Shown here: in pieces, positions 18,273 to 30,231 of the stretch | How the letters are laid out: each line of letters begins with the position of its first letter | Position numbering within the stretch: position 1 is the first letter of the stretch | Source of the DNA: Saccharomycopsis malanga | Lineage: Eukaryota; Ascomycota; Saccharomycetes; Ascoideales; Saccharomycopsidaceae | Reading direction: 5' to 3' | DNA: 64,000 nucleotides | Assembly: GCA_004014935.1 (NCBI GenBank) | Contig: CP025322.1 | Coordinates: forward strand, 3,100,001-3,164,000 | The notes under the pieces: model-generated | Told to the model about the DNA's origin: nothing | What the model saw: only the letters and a program-made list of their open reading frames with translations | Database searches by the model: none | Program-made: the position numbers and the translations under genes

Positions 18273-19158
18273 GTCTTATCAAAATATATCTGTATATATA
18301 CCCCTCAAAATAAATACAGCAAATAGTTTCAAACCGCAGCCATAAAACTGCCAGAATAAGTGACAAGAATGATGAAACTTTTCACAATTACAAAATAATT
18401 AAATATTTCACTTGTTATGCTTCCTTAATATCCAATTTTAACGCTCTTTACTCTATAAATAATGCCAAATAATGGAATTATCTCTCTATAACTTGTTAGT
18501 GTCTCAAAAAAGCCCACAACATAATCACTGCACCATGTACCGTCCTATAAACAGCCCACATACCTAAACACACTTATTGTATTTTCACCGCTACTACTCA
18601 TTAGCTTCACTAATAATAGCATCATGCTCTTAGCAATATAAACCCAACCTTCTAGACGCTCACGAAAAACCGCTTCCGTGTATGCCGGCTGACGCATGAT
18701 AACGCGCCTATGGGCTGAGTATTGCGTCTCACTATAATGGGTAGTATAATATACAACATATACAGTTGGTTTTTGAGGCTGACAGTGTCTTTAATAGTTA
18801 AACTGGGTATTGGTGCAGGTGGATAGTGAATATTGGTCTTACTTTTGGTAAGAAACAGTGTTTTTGGCAAGAAACGGTGTTATTGGCATATATGTTACTT
18901 TACCTTACATAATGGTAATATGGTATCAATAGTAAGAGAATTAACGAGAATTCTAATAATAACAGCACTCTGAAATCTCGATATTGCTCAAATTTATGAC
19001 ATACACATCTTAAACACTTGACATGTCCATCATGTCACCGGTTATTCGGAAATTGCTTGGCGCACGCGCAACCAAGGCTATATAAAGGGTATGATGGTAT
19101 ACTAGATGTCAAGATATTGGACATAAAGGTGAGTTTGACGGTTATATTGGTACTAACT
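18273..19158. other. Divergent spacer between USP-domain gene and PXP1
   Basis: Contains the promoters of both genes. No strong motif apart from A/T tracts. At 19129-19171 there is an intron-like set of signals (GTGAGT, TACTAAC, ACAG) that spans the PXP1 start codon; see the finding. Confidence 0.4.
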
Positions 19159-20948
19159 ATGGCATTTACAGGTGCGCAAGTCATTGCTTTGGCGTTGAAA
19201 AACCTCGGGGTTGAGGTTGTGTTTGGTTTAGTGGGGATTCCTGTTATTGAGGTGAGTAGTGTGAATAATTATCTTGATCTTTCTTGTGATGCTAACAAAG
19301 ATTACAGATAGCCGATGCTTTACAAGATGTTGGCGTGAAATTCATTGCATTTCGAAATGAGCAAGCAGCCTCTTATGCTGCGTCTGTGTATGGATATTTA
19401 ACAGACAAGCCAGGTGTGTTACTAGTGGTGGGTGGGCCTGGGATTGTTCATGCTCTTGCTGGTCTTTTGAACTCTGCCAGCAACCACTGGCCTCTTTTGG
19501 TGCTTGCCGGGTCAATCGAGTCCTCTGTACGATACAAAGGTGGGTTTCAGGAGCTTGACCAGCTTGAAGTGGTCCAGAGTTTTTCCAAGTTCTCCTGCAA
19601 ACCGTCCAATGTTGTCCATGTTCCTCGGTTGGTAGCCAAGAGCTACCGGTTGGCTTTAGCCGGACAGCCAGGCTGCACATATGTCGATTTGCCGGGGGAT
19701 TTGATTCAACGTGTATGTTCTGATGACGAGTTGGAGGAGCTCAAATCGGAGCCCAATTACACGAACAGCTGTATTCTTCTGAAAAGTTTGATTCCTAAAT
19801 CTGCTGCCGATACTGTAAATGTGCAGAAAGCGTTAGAAACCATCAAAAAGGCCAAATTTCCATTGCTCATTGTGGGAAAAGGCGCTGTGGATGCCTCTGG
19901 ACAAATACGCGAGTTTGTAGATCGATTCAAAATCCCCTTTATCCCAACTCCCATGGGAAAAGGTGTAGTTTCAGACCACAGTTCCTACAATGTTTCGTCG
20001 GCCAGGTCGTTGGCTCTCCAAAGTGCTGATGTGGTGATTCTTGCTGGCGCAAGACTCAATTGGATAATGCATTTTGGTGGCTTTGGCGAAAAGTTCAGTT
20101 CAGATGTGAAGTTTATTCAAATTAACCATTCTTCAGAACAAATAGGCGAAAATTATTCCCTAGAAGACGTTCCCTTGGGCTTGGTAGGTGATATAAAAGT
20201 GATCTTCAGCCAGTTTCTTGCCTCCAAAGCATTGCAACATTATCAGTATGGATCCATACCAACCGAAATACGTCAGAAAATACTGTCAAACAACAACAAA
20301 ATAGCTGCTAAAGAAAACACTATCAAAAACGGCCAGCTAAACTATTATGTAGCTTACAAAACAATAAGAGAGTTTCTAAAACAGTCGTCATACAACAATG
20401 AGACTATACTAATCTCCGAAGGCGCAAACACCATGGACATCTCAAGAGTTTCGTTTCCCATGGTGTTCCCTAAACAGAGATTAGATGCCGGAACAAACTC
20501 CACCATGGGTGTTGGTCTAGGCTACTCCATTGCTGCCAAAATCGCCAGCCCAGAAAAACACGTCCTTGCTATTGAAGGTGACTCTGCTTTTGGCTTCTCT
20601 GGCATGGAATTCGAAACCGCAGTGCGCTACAAGTTGGGCATCATCGTCGTCGTGATGAACAATAGTGGTATTTACCATGGCGTTGTCCATACCGATAAAT
20701 CTAGCAACGTGAAAAAGCCTATCGAACTATCTCATGAAACACGCTATGACCAGTTGGCAGAATCATTAGGAGGCGATGGATATTTCGTGAAAACCACTCA
20801 AGATTTGCAGGAAGCCTTGAATCGCTCATTTCATAGAGCAGCTCACTTAAAACGCTCTAGCTTGATCAATATCATTATCGAGCCAGGCGAGCAGAAAAAA
20901 ATTGCTTTTAAATGGCAAAACCAACCAAATAAAAAGTCTAAACTTTGA
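19159..20948 (+). CDS. PXP1: Peroxisomal 2-hydroxyacyl-CoA lyase / oxalyl-CoA decarboxylase-like TPP enzyme (spliced)
   Basis: Two exons, 19159-19251 and 19308-20948, encode 577 residues. The 56-nt intron has GTGAGT, branch site TGCTAAC and ACAG. Exon 1 ends VGIPVIE and exon 2 continues IADALQDVGVKFIAFRNEQA, restoring the family sequence exactly. The three ThDP-enzyme domains are present, with the cofactor motif GDSAFGFS...VVMNNSGIYHG near the C-terminus. It closely resembles S. cerevisiae Pxp1 (YEL020C). The last residues are KKSKL, a canonical PTS1, so the enzyme should be peroxisomal. It probably cleaves 2-hydroxyacyl-CoAs in alpha-oxidation or decarboxylates oxalyl-CoA; the substrate is not settled by sequence. 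Confidence 0.93.
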
Positions 20949-21603
20949 TAAATGGTTTTTACAATACGTTGGAATGTATAATTGGCAGTCTATAGTTTCG
21001 AAATGCTCGCCCAGATTTGTACAAAACCTTTCACTGCTTTTTATCAAGCGCAGAAACGTGAAACTGAAATGAAAGGTAGGTTCAATAATAAAACTTTTAT
21101 ATTTAAGGTCTGCTATATATCAGCTCAGTATATACGCAAAGCATGAATTGATGATAACCTCTTTTACATAGTATTTATCTCTACTAGAGTCTACAAACTC
21201 ACAAATTTGTGTATTCCCATTTGTTACCTCTTTAGATGGTCCATTCCGCTACGTAACATCTTATTATACTTTATTATAGCATGTATTACAATAAAAACTC
21301 AATAATAATCGTGCTTGTCTAATTTATTAGCAAATTTACTTACATAAACTTAATAAATTCTCCATGACTAAAGATAACTTATTAGGCTTATATTAAAACG
21401 ACAAGCCACACAACATGCTATTCAGCATAAAGACTTTTTTTCTCTTTTGAATTTATTATCGGGTCTATTGAAAAGCTGCAAAGCGAGTAAATTAGGATTG
21501 AAACTACGCAATATGAGTTGAATACAGTGAATTGTCTTAATATATGACTATACACTTTATGTTAAAAAGCAGAAAATATAAAACTAGAAATTTAATAAAT
21601 AAT
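20949..21603. other. Convergent intergenic region
   Basis: 3' sides of PXP1 and the DHA1 transporter meet here. A/T-rich, no gene or repeat recognised. Confidence 0.5.
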
Positions 21604-23256
21604 TCACGAGTTAGAGACATCAACTTTATGGCGTCTCCATTGACTTCCTTTCATCATAGCTATGTAAAGAGGTACTAGTCCAGCAATACATAAGCCAGAC
21701 ATTAAAGTAAAACAGCCACCCACACCCATCAGTTTTATCATCTTGGACAAGGCAGCAACACCCGCAGCAGCCACAAGACATCTAGAGAAGTTTACGCAAG
21801 CAGCTCCTGTTGACGACTTGCTAGGGTACAAGTCAATGATCAAACTTATGGAGACAGTATTGAAGGGGTTGTATGTTAAACAGATTAGAAATGAACCAAT
21901 CAAAACAGCAGGCAACCCTATATTATTGTTCAAGGACCATCCAAAGAGCAATAAACCAAAGTTGTTGACCAAAGCATAAGGAAACATTACTGGTATACGG
22001 CATTTGAAGCAGTCAAACTCTGGTTTCTCGTTCTTTTCCACGTCTTTCTCTTGTTGAACAAAAGAGTCACTACTGGAATCTTCATTGGCTTTTCTATTAT
22101 ATTCCCTGACTAGTCTTTTGTATTTTCTATTGTATATTTTGAAGTAAAAGTCAAGCATACGACCGCAGAGTAAAGAACCACATGTACCTCCAATACCAGG
22201 GGCCAAAAAACATAGACCAATCTTCAAAACAGAATAACCGTATTGTTCTGACAAAACTGTACTCATAGCAGTCAAAGACATGGTCCATGAGGTGAAATAT
22301 AATGCACTTGGATAAAGAACCATTGCTATTTCTTTTTGAAAAATTATTAATGGAACATCCATTAATTTTCGTAGGATGGGCTGAGTATTTAATGGTTCTA
22401 AACTGGCAATATTATTTGTCTGTTTCTTCTTGAAATATGGAATCAACCATAATGGTGATTTATTTATAAACTTTTTAGGTGGCACTGATCCATCGCCAAC
22501 CAAAGATCTTTTAGTTTCAGGAAGAAGAAAGAAACTTAGAAGAAGATTCACACCACAACCAATAGCCAAGAACCAAAAGACAGAAGCCCATGTTTTAAAC
22601 CTATATGTAAGTAACGAGCCAAGCAAGCCACCAATGGATTGGGCCATCAATTGAATGGATGTGCTAAGTCCTAACAAACTTCCTCTTTTGGAAGGAATGT
22701 TCAAATCAGAGCATACGCCACTATTCAAGGCAATAACAGGGGAAATCCCAATGGCCTGGAAACATCTGAATGCCAAAAGCTGACCAAAGTTTTTTGCTGT
22801 TGCTACAAGAACATCAGCAATAACATATATCAAACAACAAAATAAATACGAAGGTTTTCTTCCAATTTTGTCAGCAATGCTAGCAATGAACATTGGTGAA
22901 ACTCCTTGGAAAATGAAATAAATCACAACTGCAAGGTTGATGATTTCATCGTTAAGTTGAAACTGTTCTTTGACACTTCCTAATATTGGATAGAAAATTG
23001 GAGCACTGATAGCAGACCAAAAGCTAGTAAATCCTGTCAAAAAGACAATAAAATATTTTTCTTTTTTGTTGAAAACCGAATATTCTTTGTTTTTACGTTC
23101 TTCCTCAGCATCAGCATCAGCATATTCTTGAGCAGACGTTGTAGTATCAAGAACTGTTGTCTTTTCACGATTTTCAATGTTTTCAGATGATTTTGTCAAC
23201 TCGTGAACTGCAAAATCATCGCTTTTTTTAACATCATTTGGTTTATAATCGGTCAT
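21604..23256 (-). CDS. MFS drug:H+ antiporter, DHA1 family (Aqr1/Qdr/Dtr1-like)
   Basis: 550 residues from the first ATG at 23256 (MTDYKPNDVKKS); the open frame upstream starts only at TTG. An acidic, hydrophilic N-terminus of about 75 residues precedes 12 predicted membrane segments. TM1 begins FIVFLTGFTSFWSAISAPIF, and the loop 2-3 MFS motif reads SIADKIGRKPSY. A charged central loop follows TM6 and a long loop with KYKRLVREYNRK follows TM8. This pattern fits the Aqr1/Qdr1-3/Dtr1 branch, plasma-membrane exporters of drugs, organic acids, amino acids or spore-wall precursors. Which member it is, and its substrate, cannot be decided here. Confidence 0.88.
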   Translation of the reverse strand: MTDYKPNDVKKSDDFAVHELTKSSENIENREKTTVLDTTTSAQEYADADAEEERKNKEYSVFNKKEKYFIVFLTGFTSFWSAISAPIFYPILGSVKEQFQLNDEIINLAVVIYFIFQGVSPMFIASIADKIGRKPSYLFCCLIYVIADVLVATAKNFGQLLAFRCFQAIGISPVIALNSGVCSDLNIPSKRGSLLGLSTSIQLMAQSIGGLLGSLLTYRFKTWASVFWFLAIGCGVNLLLSFFLLPETKRSLVGDGSVPPKKFINKSPLWLIPYFKKKQTNNIASLEPLNTQPILRKLMDVPLIIFQKEIAMVLYPSALYFTSWTMSLTAMSTVLSEQYGYSVLKIGLCFLAPGIGGTCGSLLCGRMLDFYFKIYNRKYKRLVREYNRKANEDSSSDSFVQQEKDVEKNEKPEFDCFKCRIPVMFPYALVNNFGLLLFGWSLNNNIGLPAVLIGSFLICLTYNPFNTVSISLIIDLYPSKSSTGAACVNFSRCLVAAAGVAALSKMIKLMGVGGCFTLMSGLCIAGLVPLYIAMMKGSQWRRHKVDVSNS

Positions 23257-25560
23257 GTTGAATTTTGAAAATTGTTCATTATGAAATCTACAAAAACCCA
23301 ATTTTTATTTACCAGATTGAGAATACGGATTTTATATAAGAAATTTAAAGATCCACAGGTTCCTATTTGATTCTATATCTTCAATTTACTTTTTGTCCAT
23401 GGTCCTCATGTATATCTACTAACTTTAATTGCGGATCAACGACCAAGCAACGACAAGAAAAGAACAGGAGTCAGAAGGATTACCAATGTGAATTGTGTAG
23501 AGTCAGCATATTAATAACCTTCTATTTCAAGTCTAGTGCTTGATCGTGTACAATAGGAAACAAAGAATACCAAGCATATTACAAGTCTTGAAAGAGGCTA
23601 GGTCAAAGAACTTATCCTTGTTGGTTGCTAGAAGAGCGAATAAGGGATTCCAAATAACCTTGGAATCAATAATACAATAGGAACACTGTCAACAATAGTA
23701 ACCTATACGTATATTTGGTAGAGAAAAGTAGCGAATAAAGAATTTGATGTGTGAAAATATACCCCATTTTAACCGTCGATCGGTCTCATGTTGAAGCAAT
23801 TTGCAGCGCCGGACCTTGCTGATGTCGTAAAAAAACGATATAATGCCCAAACCTTTTAACTATAAATTAGAAGACGAGGCCTTGAATCTTACATGGGAAA
23901 AGACCAGAACACTACACCTTGCAAAGGTTTCTACAGAATGCCTGTTTTTTGATTGTAGGCGCACCCTTGTATTACAAGTATAATAGAGGAACAACGGTTA
24001 TAGCCTCCAGAATCAAATTTTCACCCAGGGTTTGTTTTCGTAAAAATACGATTACAACCAATGTAAGACTGGAACAATTGACCCGGCTGGCTCCGAGCTG
24101 CTGTTTGCCAAGCAGATTCTCTCTATTGTTCTGACATTGGAGGCTGTGAATTCAACTCCGTATCGGAAAATCTAGACATATCAGGTGACACTATATATAC
24201 TACTTTTGCTTATTATATTGAGAACTTGTTAGAGGTATTTTTAAAGTTATACTGTATTAAATCCTCATTGCTAGCACTGAATGGTTACGATGATCTTGCC
24301 GATTTACAATTCATAACTACATTCATTTACAGATTGGACAATCTAGTGTGCTTCTATTTCATATTAATTAATAAATTAGTATACGTATACGTATGCTTTG
24401 TAGACATAGATTTACAGTCTTAATTCCTGTGCCATTTCGCGAGCCATCATAAGCACGCCGGCAAAAAGCACTCTTAGGCCGTCAAAATGGACCCTTGAGG
24501 AGCTGCCTTATATGGAAATCACTAGTGAACATACTACTGTACAGCTTCTCGGCATCAAAATTAGTACCATGTAGATGAAACATTTATCTGCTAAATCACA
24601 ATTAGGTTCAGTATACACCTAGTCTAGCCAGACTTTGACAGTATATCGAATAAATTTTCTTTGAGATACTATTCAATAGTATTTTAAGATGGTGCTAATC
24701 TGCAGCCCGGATAAATAATACACATTGTAACCCAATTCCACTTATCTTTCTTTTCCACCACACTGTGATAGGGGCCCAAGGTCTAGAATATGACAGAATC
24801 AAGTGGGTACTGTGCATCTCAACATGATGTAGCTGAAAACTTGTTAGGCAGCAATTTTAATAGTAAGAATAACAATTGGAAAACAACCATATGATTTCGG
24901 GCTGAACAACTCCATGGCAATGACAATTCACTAGGTATATACAACTTGGCAAGGGCTCTGCTGTTATCAGACATGGCATACAAATGTTTGACAACTCCTT
25001 GGCATTTCTTATCTTTGCCATAAACCATGTTTTTTGGTGTCTTTAATTTTGAAAAGATCCATTACTTTTGGATTTGAAGGGTGCTTGCTAGTTTAGTATC
25101 TACTACGATTTTACGAAAGTACAAAATGACACAAATTATATAGGGAGTAATTAGAAGTGTAACCAATATTGAGCAATTTCATCTAGTGTGTGCTCCTACA
25201 TTCCACACCAGCGCTACAAAACTGTTCAGGTAACGACACCTACTTGGAAATATTTTGTCCCACTTTATCCATCTTTCTTTTTAACCATATATATAATTAT
25301 GGAAAGAAAATCCAAAGGTTCGAAAAATACAATCAACGCTATCATTTATTACAGTTTTTGGTACAATATTATTTCCAAATATTCCTAAAGTAGCACTTTT
25401 ACTCGATCAATCGCATTTGCTACAGGGCCACTTCAAATTGGCTCTAAATGTCTCATTATTAATACCCAAAGAAGGTTGATCTGCTATCTGGAAATCTAAA
25501 CACCATTTTTGTATGCTTACAAAACCACCCAAGATGCAAATTTTTATTGAGTACTCAATT
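23257..25560. other. Long intergenic region, no gene supported
   Basis: 2.3 kb. The first few hundred bases upstream of 23256 should hold the transporter promoter. The rest is A/T-rich unique sequence. A 69-codon ATG frame on the minus strand (about 24819-25028) has a hydrophobic end but no recognisable family. No tRNA-like repeat seen here, unlike most other long gaps in the window. Confidence 0.5.
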
Positions 25561-27801
25561 CTACAAGTTCGGGGTGGCTATTGCAAGTGTCTCGTCGCGC
25601 TGACTGTCTGAGATTGAGTTTTCTGATTGGTCAATGTCTGAGACGTCCTCAGAAAGAAGCGAGACTTCATCAGATTCATCACTTGATTCAAGGCTCTGCA
25701 ACGCTTCTGGGTCGATTTCTACCTTAAAGTTTTTATCAACCACTTCGTCTTCAGATTGGGTTTGTTCATCATCAAGATCTGTTTCGTATTGTTCGTCAGC
25801 AGCATTTGGTTTCTCATAGAAAAGCATAAACACGCCTGGGGTCAGCAATACTTGGTTTTCAGTGACCACTTCTACAGATTCGTCCGAGATTCTCCACCAA
25901 ACGCCTCTGTACTTACGAAATGCAATGTAGTGGCCGTAGTTATGGGTGCCATAATGAACGATAACGGCTTTCAAGTTATATACCAAATCAGGCTGAATAA
26001 ACTGTTCGATTTTTTTATTGAGAACATCCAACTTTGCTTTCAACTCCTCGCCTATTTCCTGTTTTATGCTGGCCGCTGAGTGTTCATCGTCGACATCAGA
26101 AGCAGAATCAGAGTCCTTGGTGGTTTTCTCAAAGATTTCACTGTCATGGCTGTCGTTAGAGACCGAAAGATAATCACTATTTAACAGTTTTTCAGAGTTG
26201 TTGTCTTCGATATCTGATTTTTGCAAATGTTTTATCTTCTTGACTTTTTCAAGCTGTTGATTGATAATATTTTTCTTTTCCTGGACCAAATCGTCTTGTT
26301 TTCTCATGGACAATCGAGCGTCAACATTGACGTCGTGATAACTTGCCACATAAGGATTCAAGTCCAACTTCATTGGGAAATCAATGCTACAGTTGTTCTT
26401 TCTGATATAGCCCGTTTGGGGATCAAAGACGGAGCGGTTGAGATGTAATGACAAATAGTTTGGAGGCTTTGAAATGAAGGCCTGTTTTGACTTTTTACCT
26501 TTCTGCCGCACGTTTTTACTCTTGTAAGCATTTGCGGCCTCGTCGCTGATTATTGGTTTTGCCAATTCTGCCTTGACATTGTCTATTCTCTCAAGGTATT
26601 TGTTTTTGAGCACATCTGGCACAGCCGGAGCCCGGACTTGCTCCTGTAGAAACCCTAGTACATACTCAAGACTACATCTGTTGCATTCTACGCCTTCAAT
26701 GATTTCCTTTTCAATATACTGCTGCAACAACGTGTCCAATTCGATGGAGTAGCCGTTGGCTTTGTAGGCAGACGAGTCTGCCGGAAGCGACAAGCTCAAT
26801 CCACTGGATACAGCGTATCTGAGTCCTCCAGTTTCGCCACACTTCAAACAGCCAATCCGCTCGACTCCTAAGCCGTCCGCAGGGGTGAGAAACCTGAACG
26901 GAAATGCTTTCTCATGGGCATTTTCCAAAGAAGGATCTATCTGCACAGCAGGTATATAATAGGTTCCTATGCTGCTGAAACTGTTAAGATTGTCGATATT
27001 TCCATTGTCTACGGTCACATATTTGGTTTTCTCTGCAGCAGTCTCATGGAGAGCTTTGTATTCCTTCTCAATGCTGCTGAGAACAAGCTGGAAAAACTCC
27101 TGGGCATCTTCTTGATTATAGCCTAAAAAGCGGTGCTTCTCGAACCCTTTGGACATTCGTTTTACAAGACTGTTGACTGTGTAGTCGGAATTGCGCTTAC
27201 CGTGCTTGGAATTGAGCTTTGCCAACAAGGTGTGCAAAGCATATATGAAATACGACTTTTTATCCTTGTTTGCTGCCAATCCCATCTTTTCTAGAAGCGA
27301 GCTTTGGTCGCCTTGTGCGTTCTCAGGCATATTGCCGTCCATACAGTTGACTTGCTGCTGAAGAAAAGCAGCAAAGTCATTGGATGATGCCAAGCTCTGC
27401 AATACACAGTTCATAAAGCATGTGTTTCCATCATTTACTAATCCGCCTACATTTCCACCGTGTTTCAACGCACGCTGCGTCAATTTACGTAACGACACAG
27501 CACCAGTATCGCTCTGGGAATTGCCATACCGGCTCTTTAAATAGCCATAGCCCGTCATTAATGAGCGCAAAAACGAGGAGACGTGTGAAATACAGCTCTT
27601 CCGTCTGGCAGGAACAGAAAAGAATAAATACCTCGTGGGAACGTAAAGACAGAGAAGAGATGCAGTGAGCACTAGACAAAACAGAAGATTACTCTCCTTG
27701 GGCGCAATGCTATATTGGTAATACACGTTGTCTGGATTGTACGATGAAACCGCCCGGATCTTGCTTACTAATAATACCGCAAAAAGTGCTCCCAAAGACA
27801 T
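25561..27801 (-). CDS. UBP1: Ubiquitin-specific protease Ubp1 with N-terminal membrane anchor
   Basis: 746 residues from ATG at 27801 (MSLGALFAVLLVSKIRAVSS); a GTG further upstream is ignored. Two hydrophobic segments (about residues 3-16 and 38-60, NLLFCLVLTASLLCLYVP) anchor the protein, as in S. cerevisiae Ubp1, where they route it to the ER or endosomes. The cysteine box is GLVNDGNTCFMNCVLQSLAS. A Cys4 zinc site is formed by CLKCGETGG and CNRCS. The histidine box is HYGTHNYGHYIAFRKYRGVW with WWRISDESVE. The C-terminus is a long acidic Ser-rich tail. The enzyme removes ubiquitin from substrates. Identification is good. Confidence 0.92.
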   Translation of the reverse strand: MSLGALFAVLLVSKIRAVSSYNPDNVYYQYSIAPKESNLLFCLVLTASLLCLYVPTRYLFFSVPARRKSCISHVSSFLRSLMTGYGYLKSRYGNSQSDTGAVSLRKLTQRALKHGGNVGGLVNDGNTCFMNCVLQSLASSNDFAAFLQQQVNCMDGNMPENAQGDQSSLLEKMGLAANKDKKSYFIYALHTLLAKLNSKHGKRNSDYTVNSLVKRMSKGFEKHRFLGYNQEDAQEFFQLVLSSIEKEYKALHETAAEKTKYVTVDNGNIDNLNSFSSIGTYYIPAVQIDPSLENAHEKAFPFRFLTPADGLGVERIGCLKCGETGGLRYAVSSGLSLSLPADSSAYKANGYSIELDTLLQQYIEKEIIEGVECNRCSLEYVLGFLQEQVRAPAVPDVLKNKYLERIDNVKAELAKPIISDEAANAYKSKNVRQKGKKSKQAFISKPPNYLSLHLNRSVFDPQTGYIRKNNCSIDFPMKLDLNPYVASYHDVNVDARLSMRKQDDLVQEKKNIINQQLEKVKKIKHLQKSDIEDNNSEKLLNSDYLSVSNDSHDSEIFEKTTKDSDSASDVDDEHSAASIKQEIGEELKAKLDVLNKKIEQFIQPDLVYNLKAVIVHYGTHNYGHYIAFRKYRGVWWRISDESVEVVTENQVLLTPGVFMLFYEKPNAADEQYETDLDDEQTQSEDEVVDKNFKVEIDPEALQSLESSDESDEVSLLSEDVSDIDQSENSISDSQRDETLAIATPNL

Positions 27802-28655
27802 ACAGATTTCGTGCACAATACTCTGGGCTGCTATGGATTGTTACGGTGATAATGTCTGTATCAACCGACCTTTAGTTCGTTCACCGTGCTTTATCAATTA
27901 ACCTTTATTGCTCAACAGCTTCCCAACCACAGATTTCTTTTCCAAATCGTAATTCCAAGCAAAATCGATACTGTACCACCCTTGTAAATATCCTTAGTTT
28001 GCCTCTCATCATTATAAAAGAAAACCTCTGCAAATATCTCTATAGAAAGATTTTTCTCTTGAAAGTTGCTGACTAAGCTGGAATCAGTGGTGCGTAACCG
28101 TTATAAGTAGTGTTAATTTTATAATAGATGAATCATTAGTTTTATGATAGTGCTAAATTAGTATCATATTCTCAACTAGAAGAAGATATCATCTAATTTA
28201 TCATATTTTTAATTAGTGTTAGATGCTACCTTGTTTAAAGAATAAATACATACTAATCAAATCTAAGATAAATATTTATAAGATAGATATCAAGAATAAA
28301 TAACTAATCCGGTAATTAAAGGCAGTACTTTAATTATAGAATTATATTCAAATTCAGTTTCAATTAAATGAAGCTTGTTAGGATGAGCATTAAATGAACT
28401 TCCCGTAACTAAATAAACAACGAGCTATTACTTTTGCTAAATTAATGGAAATATTAGAACTTTGGACAAATCAGAATGTCTTAATATTGAAGTATTGATC
28501 TAAATAATAGTCATCCATAATAATATAGGGTAGCAGCTTATAAGGTGAGAGCGTGGAGTTTTGCAGGCGGGTTGGTGAGTTAAATGCTAGCGCTTTAGTT
28601 TATGTGTAGGAATCTGATTTGGGTGTTGTAGTTAATTGGACATAAATTGTAGTGA
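27802..28655. other. AT-rich gene-free stretch upstream of UBP1
   Basis: Contains the UBP1 promoter and, from about 28100 to 28540, an unusually A/T-rich unique stretch with many TAAAT and ATAAATATTTATA elements. It could hold a replication origin, but I cannot support one by motif. No coding frame of note. Confidence 0.4.
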
Positions 28656-28880
28656 TTTGAGAAAAAAGGCCTGGCAGGATAATTTAGCAGAAAGCACTCT
28701 CCGAAGAGAGAAAACAGACCTAACAGGAACATGGATGAGAATATTGTGATGGACATGATTGGGCTCTATCAAGTCCCCTTAGCCATAGTACGTATATACG
28801 AAATTGATATGTACTGGGCTTGAAATATATGATATTATTATTATTCAAGCCTGGTACATATCAGCTCAGTCAACCCAAAA
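28656..28880 (+). mobile_element. SINE-like family 1, copy with inverted tail stub
   Basis: AAGGCCTGGCAGGATAATTT, the CTCTCCGAAGAGAG block, GACCTAACAGGAACATGG, a TATCAAGTCCCCTTAG block, TACGTATATACGAAATTGA and ACTGGGCTTGAAATATATGA lead into ATTATTATT. A short inverted tail (CAAGCCTGGTACATATCAG) follows at 28850-28870, so two tails meet head-on. The first box A unit is missing. Confidence 0.7.
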
Positions 28881-28984
28881 TAATAATATGATAATAAAAA
28901 CTCAACCTTAAGGTCTATTCTCTAACTAATAATTTTGCGGGGCATACCTTTATTGAACTTATTAGAACATTAAAAACCGCTAAA

Positions 28985-29085
28985 ATTGGCCCCAGTCGGA
29001 AATGAACCTGGTCTTACCAGGTGAGCCACCGAGAACGGAAAACCTGACCAGAGCATATAACCTTTCCAATTGAGCTATGAGGTCT
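28985..29085 (-). pseudogene. tRNA-like relic
   Basis: Minus strand: CATAGCTCAATTGGAAAGG fits box A (TAGCTCAATTGG) and the downstream AGGTTCATTTCC resembles a degraded box B lacking the invariant A58. The spacing is long enough for an intron or long variable arm. Acceptor ends do not pair and the T-stem is only two base pairs, so this is not called a functional tRNA. It does not match family 1 or 2. Confidence 0.35.
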
Positions 29086-30231
29086 TGTACGCCGGGTAAT
29101 CGGAATTGTTATGAGTTGTTGCCCATAATTTGCCGATTTAAAGTTGAATTTCCACATATACATGAACAAAATAGAGTAAACCTTCAAGAGTTATTATCAG
29201 TACTCTTAGAAAAGGGTACAAGAAGTAGTATTTTTACTTGCCAGTGTCCATTATTAGAATTCTCGCAGTTGGCATTACTCTCTTACATTCTTTATCATGT
29301 GAGCATAGAATTTAAAACTAACACTCATGAGGACCTCATTTAACAACAACAACCACACGTTTACAGCCCTGCAACAGCAAATGGCACGAGTCTGCTCAAC
29401 ATAATATTCACTCCCGCACAACTGAATAATTTGCGTACTAACCGAATCTACCATTACCACAGGACAATCATACAACCCAATTAGGACGCGCTTTTACCAA
29501 TCCAAACTATTATAATGGGCATCCACGATTACAGTAAAGTGATTTCCACTGTAGAAAGAGTGCCCACGTTGTCGAATCAGCCCCACTAGGCGTTTTGCTG
29601 CATGTCAGAACAGTAAAAAACTTTAAACCGTTTTCTTCACTTGCATGCAGCATCATGCATTAGCCCGCGTGAACAACCTCCAGATTTGGTAACTTGCCCC
29701 TCGTGTGACGTCCTGCCAAAACTGAACATTGCATGCACCACCGGAACTCTGATAAAACCGGGGGTTGGTGTTGGTCCAAGGCTGTTCATTAGTCACTTTG
29801 TTGGCTTATTATCATTAAAAGCAACTTGAATGTAGCAGGGTAGGTTTTGCAAACAGCAAAGTGTATGAAGACTTGTACCTATGGGAAGGAAAAAGCGAGC
29901 GTTGTTTAGTAAAAGCAAGACATCAGTCACCAATCTCATATCAGTATTTATTGGTTCTACGGCACACAGTGGTGGAAAAAAAAAATTGTGTACCAGCATA
30001 CAGTCTCAATAGAAACGTGGTTAACTACTGGAACGTGTTTGACTTTATTGGTACTGGAGTGACTAAAGAGGCCATAATTCCTGTCAATGAACTATATTAC
30101 CCTGTGCCTTTAACCGACTAAATCTGAATCTACGGCTGCATAAACTAATGTATCAATAATGCAAATATCTGTCAAATATACTTTAATTACCAACCAAGGT
30201 CTGTAGTCAGCTATACTAAGAAATTACAATC
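29086..30231. other. Intergenic region, no gene supported
   Basis: Unique sequence with GCATGCA-type motifs at 29641-29660 and 29731-29738. Open frames of 60-90 codons here lack an ATG or recognisable content. Confidence 0.45.

Noticed and set aside
24819-25028. 69-codon ATG frame in the gene-free 23-25.5 kb region
   Set aside because: A hydrophobic end alone is not evidence. There is no motif, no codon bias and no neighbours in an operon-like setting.
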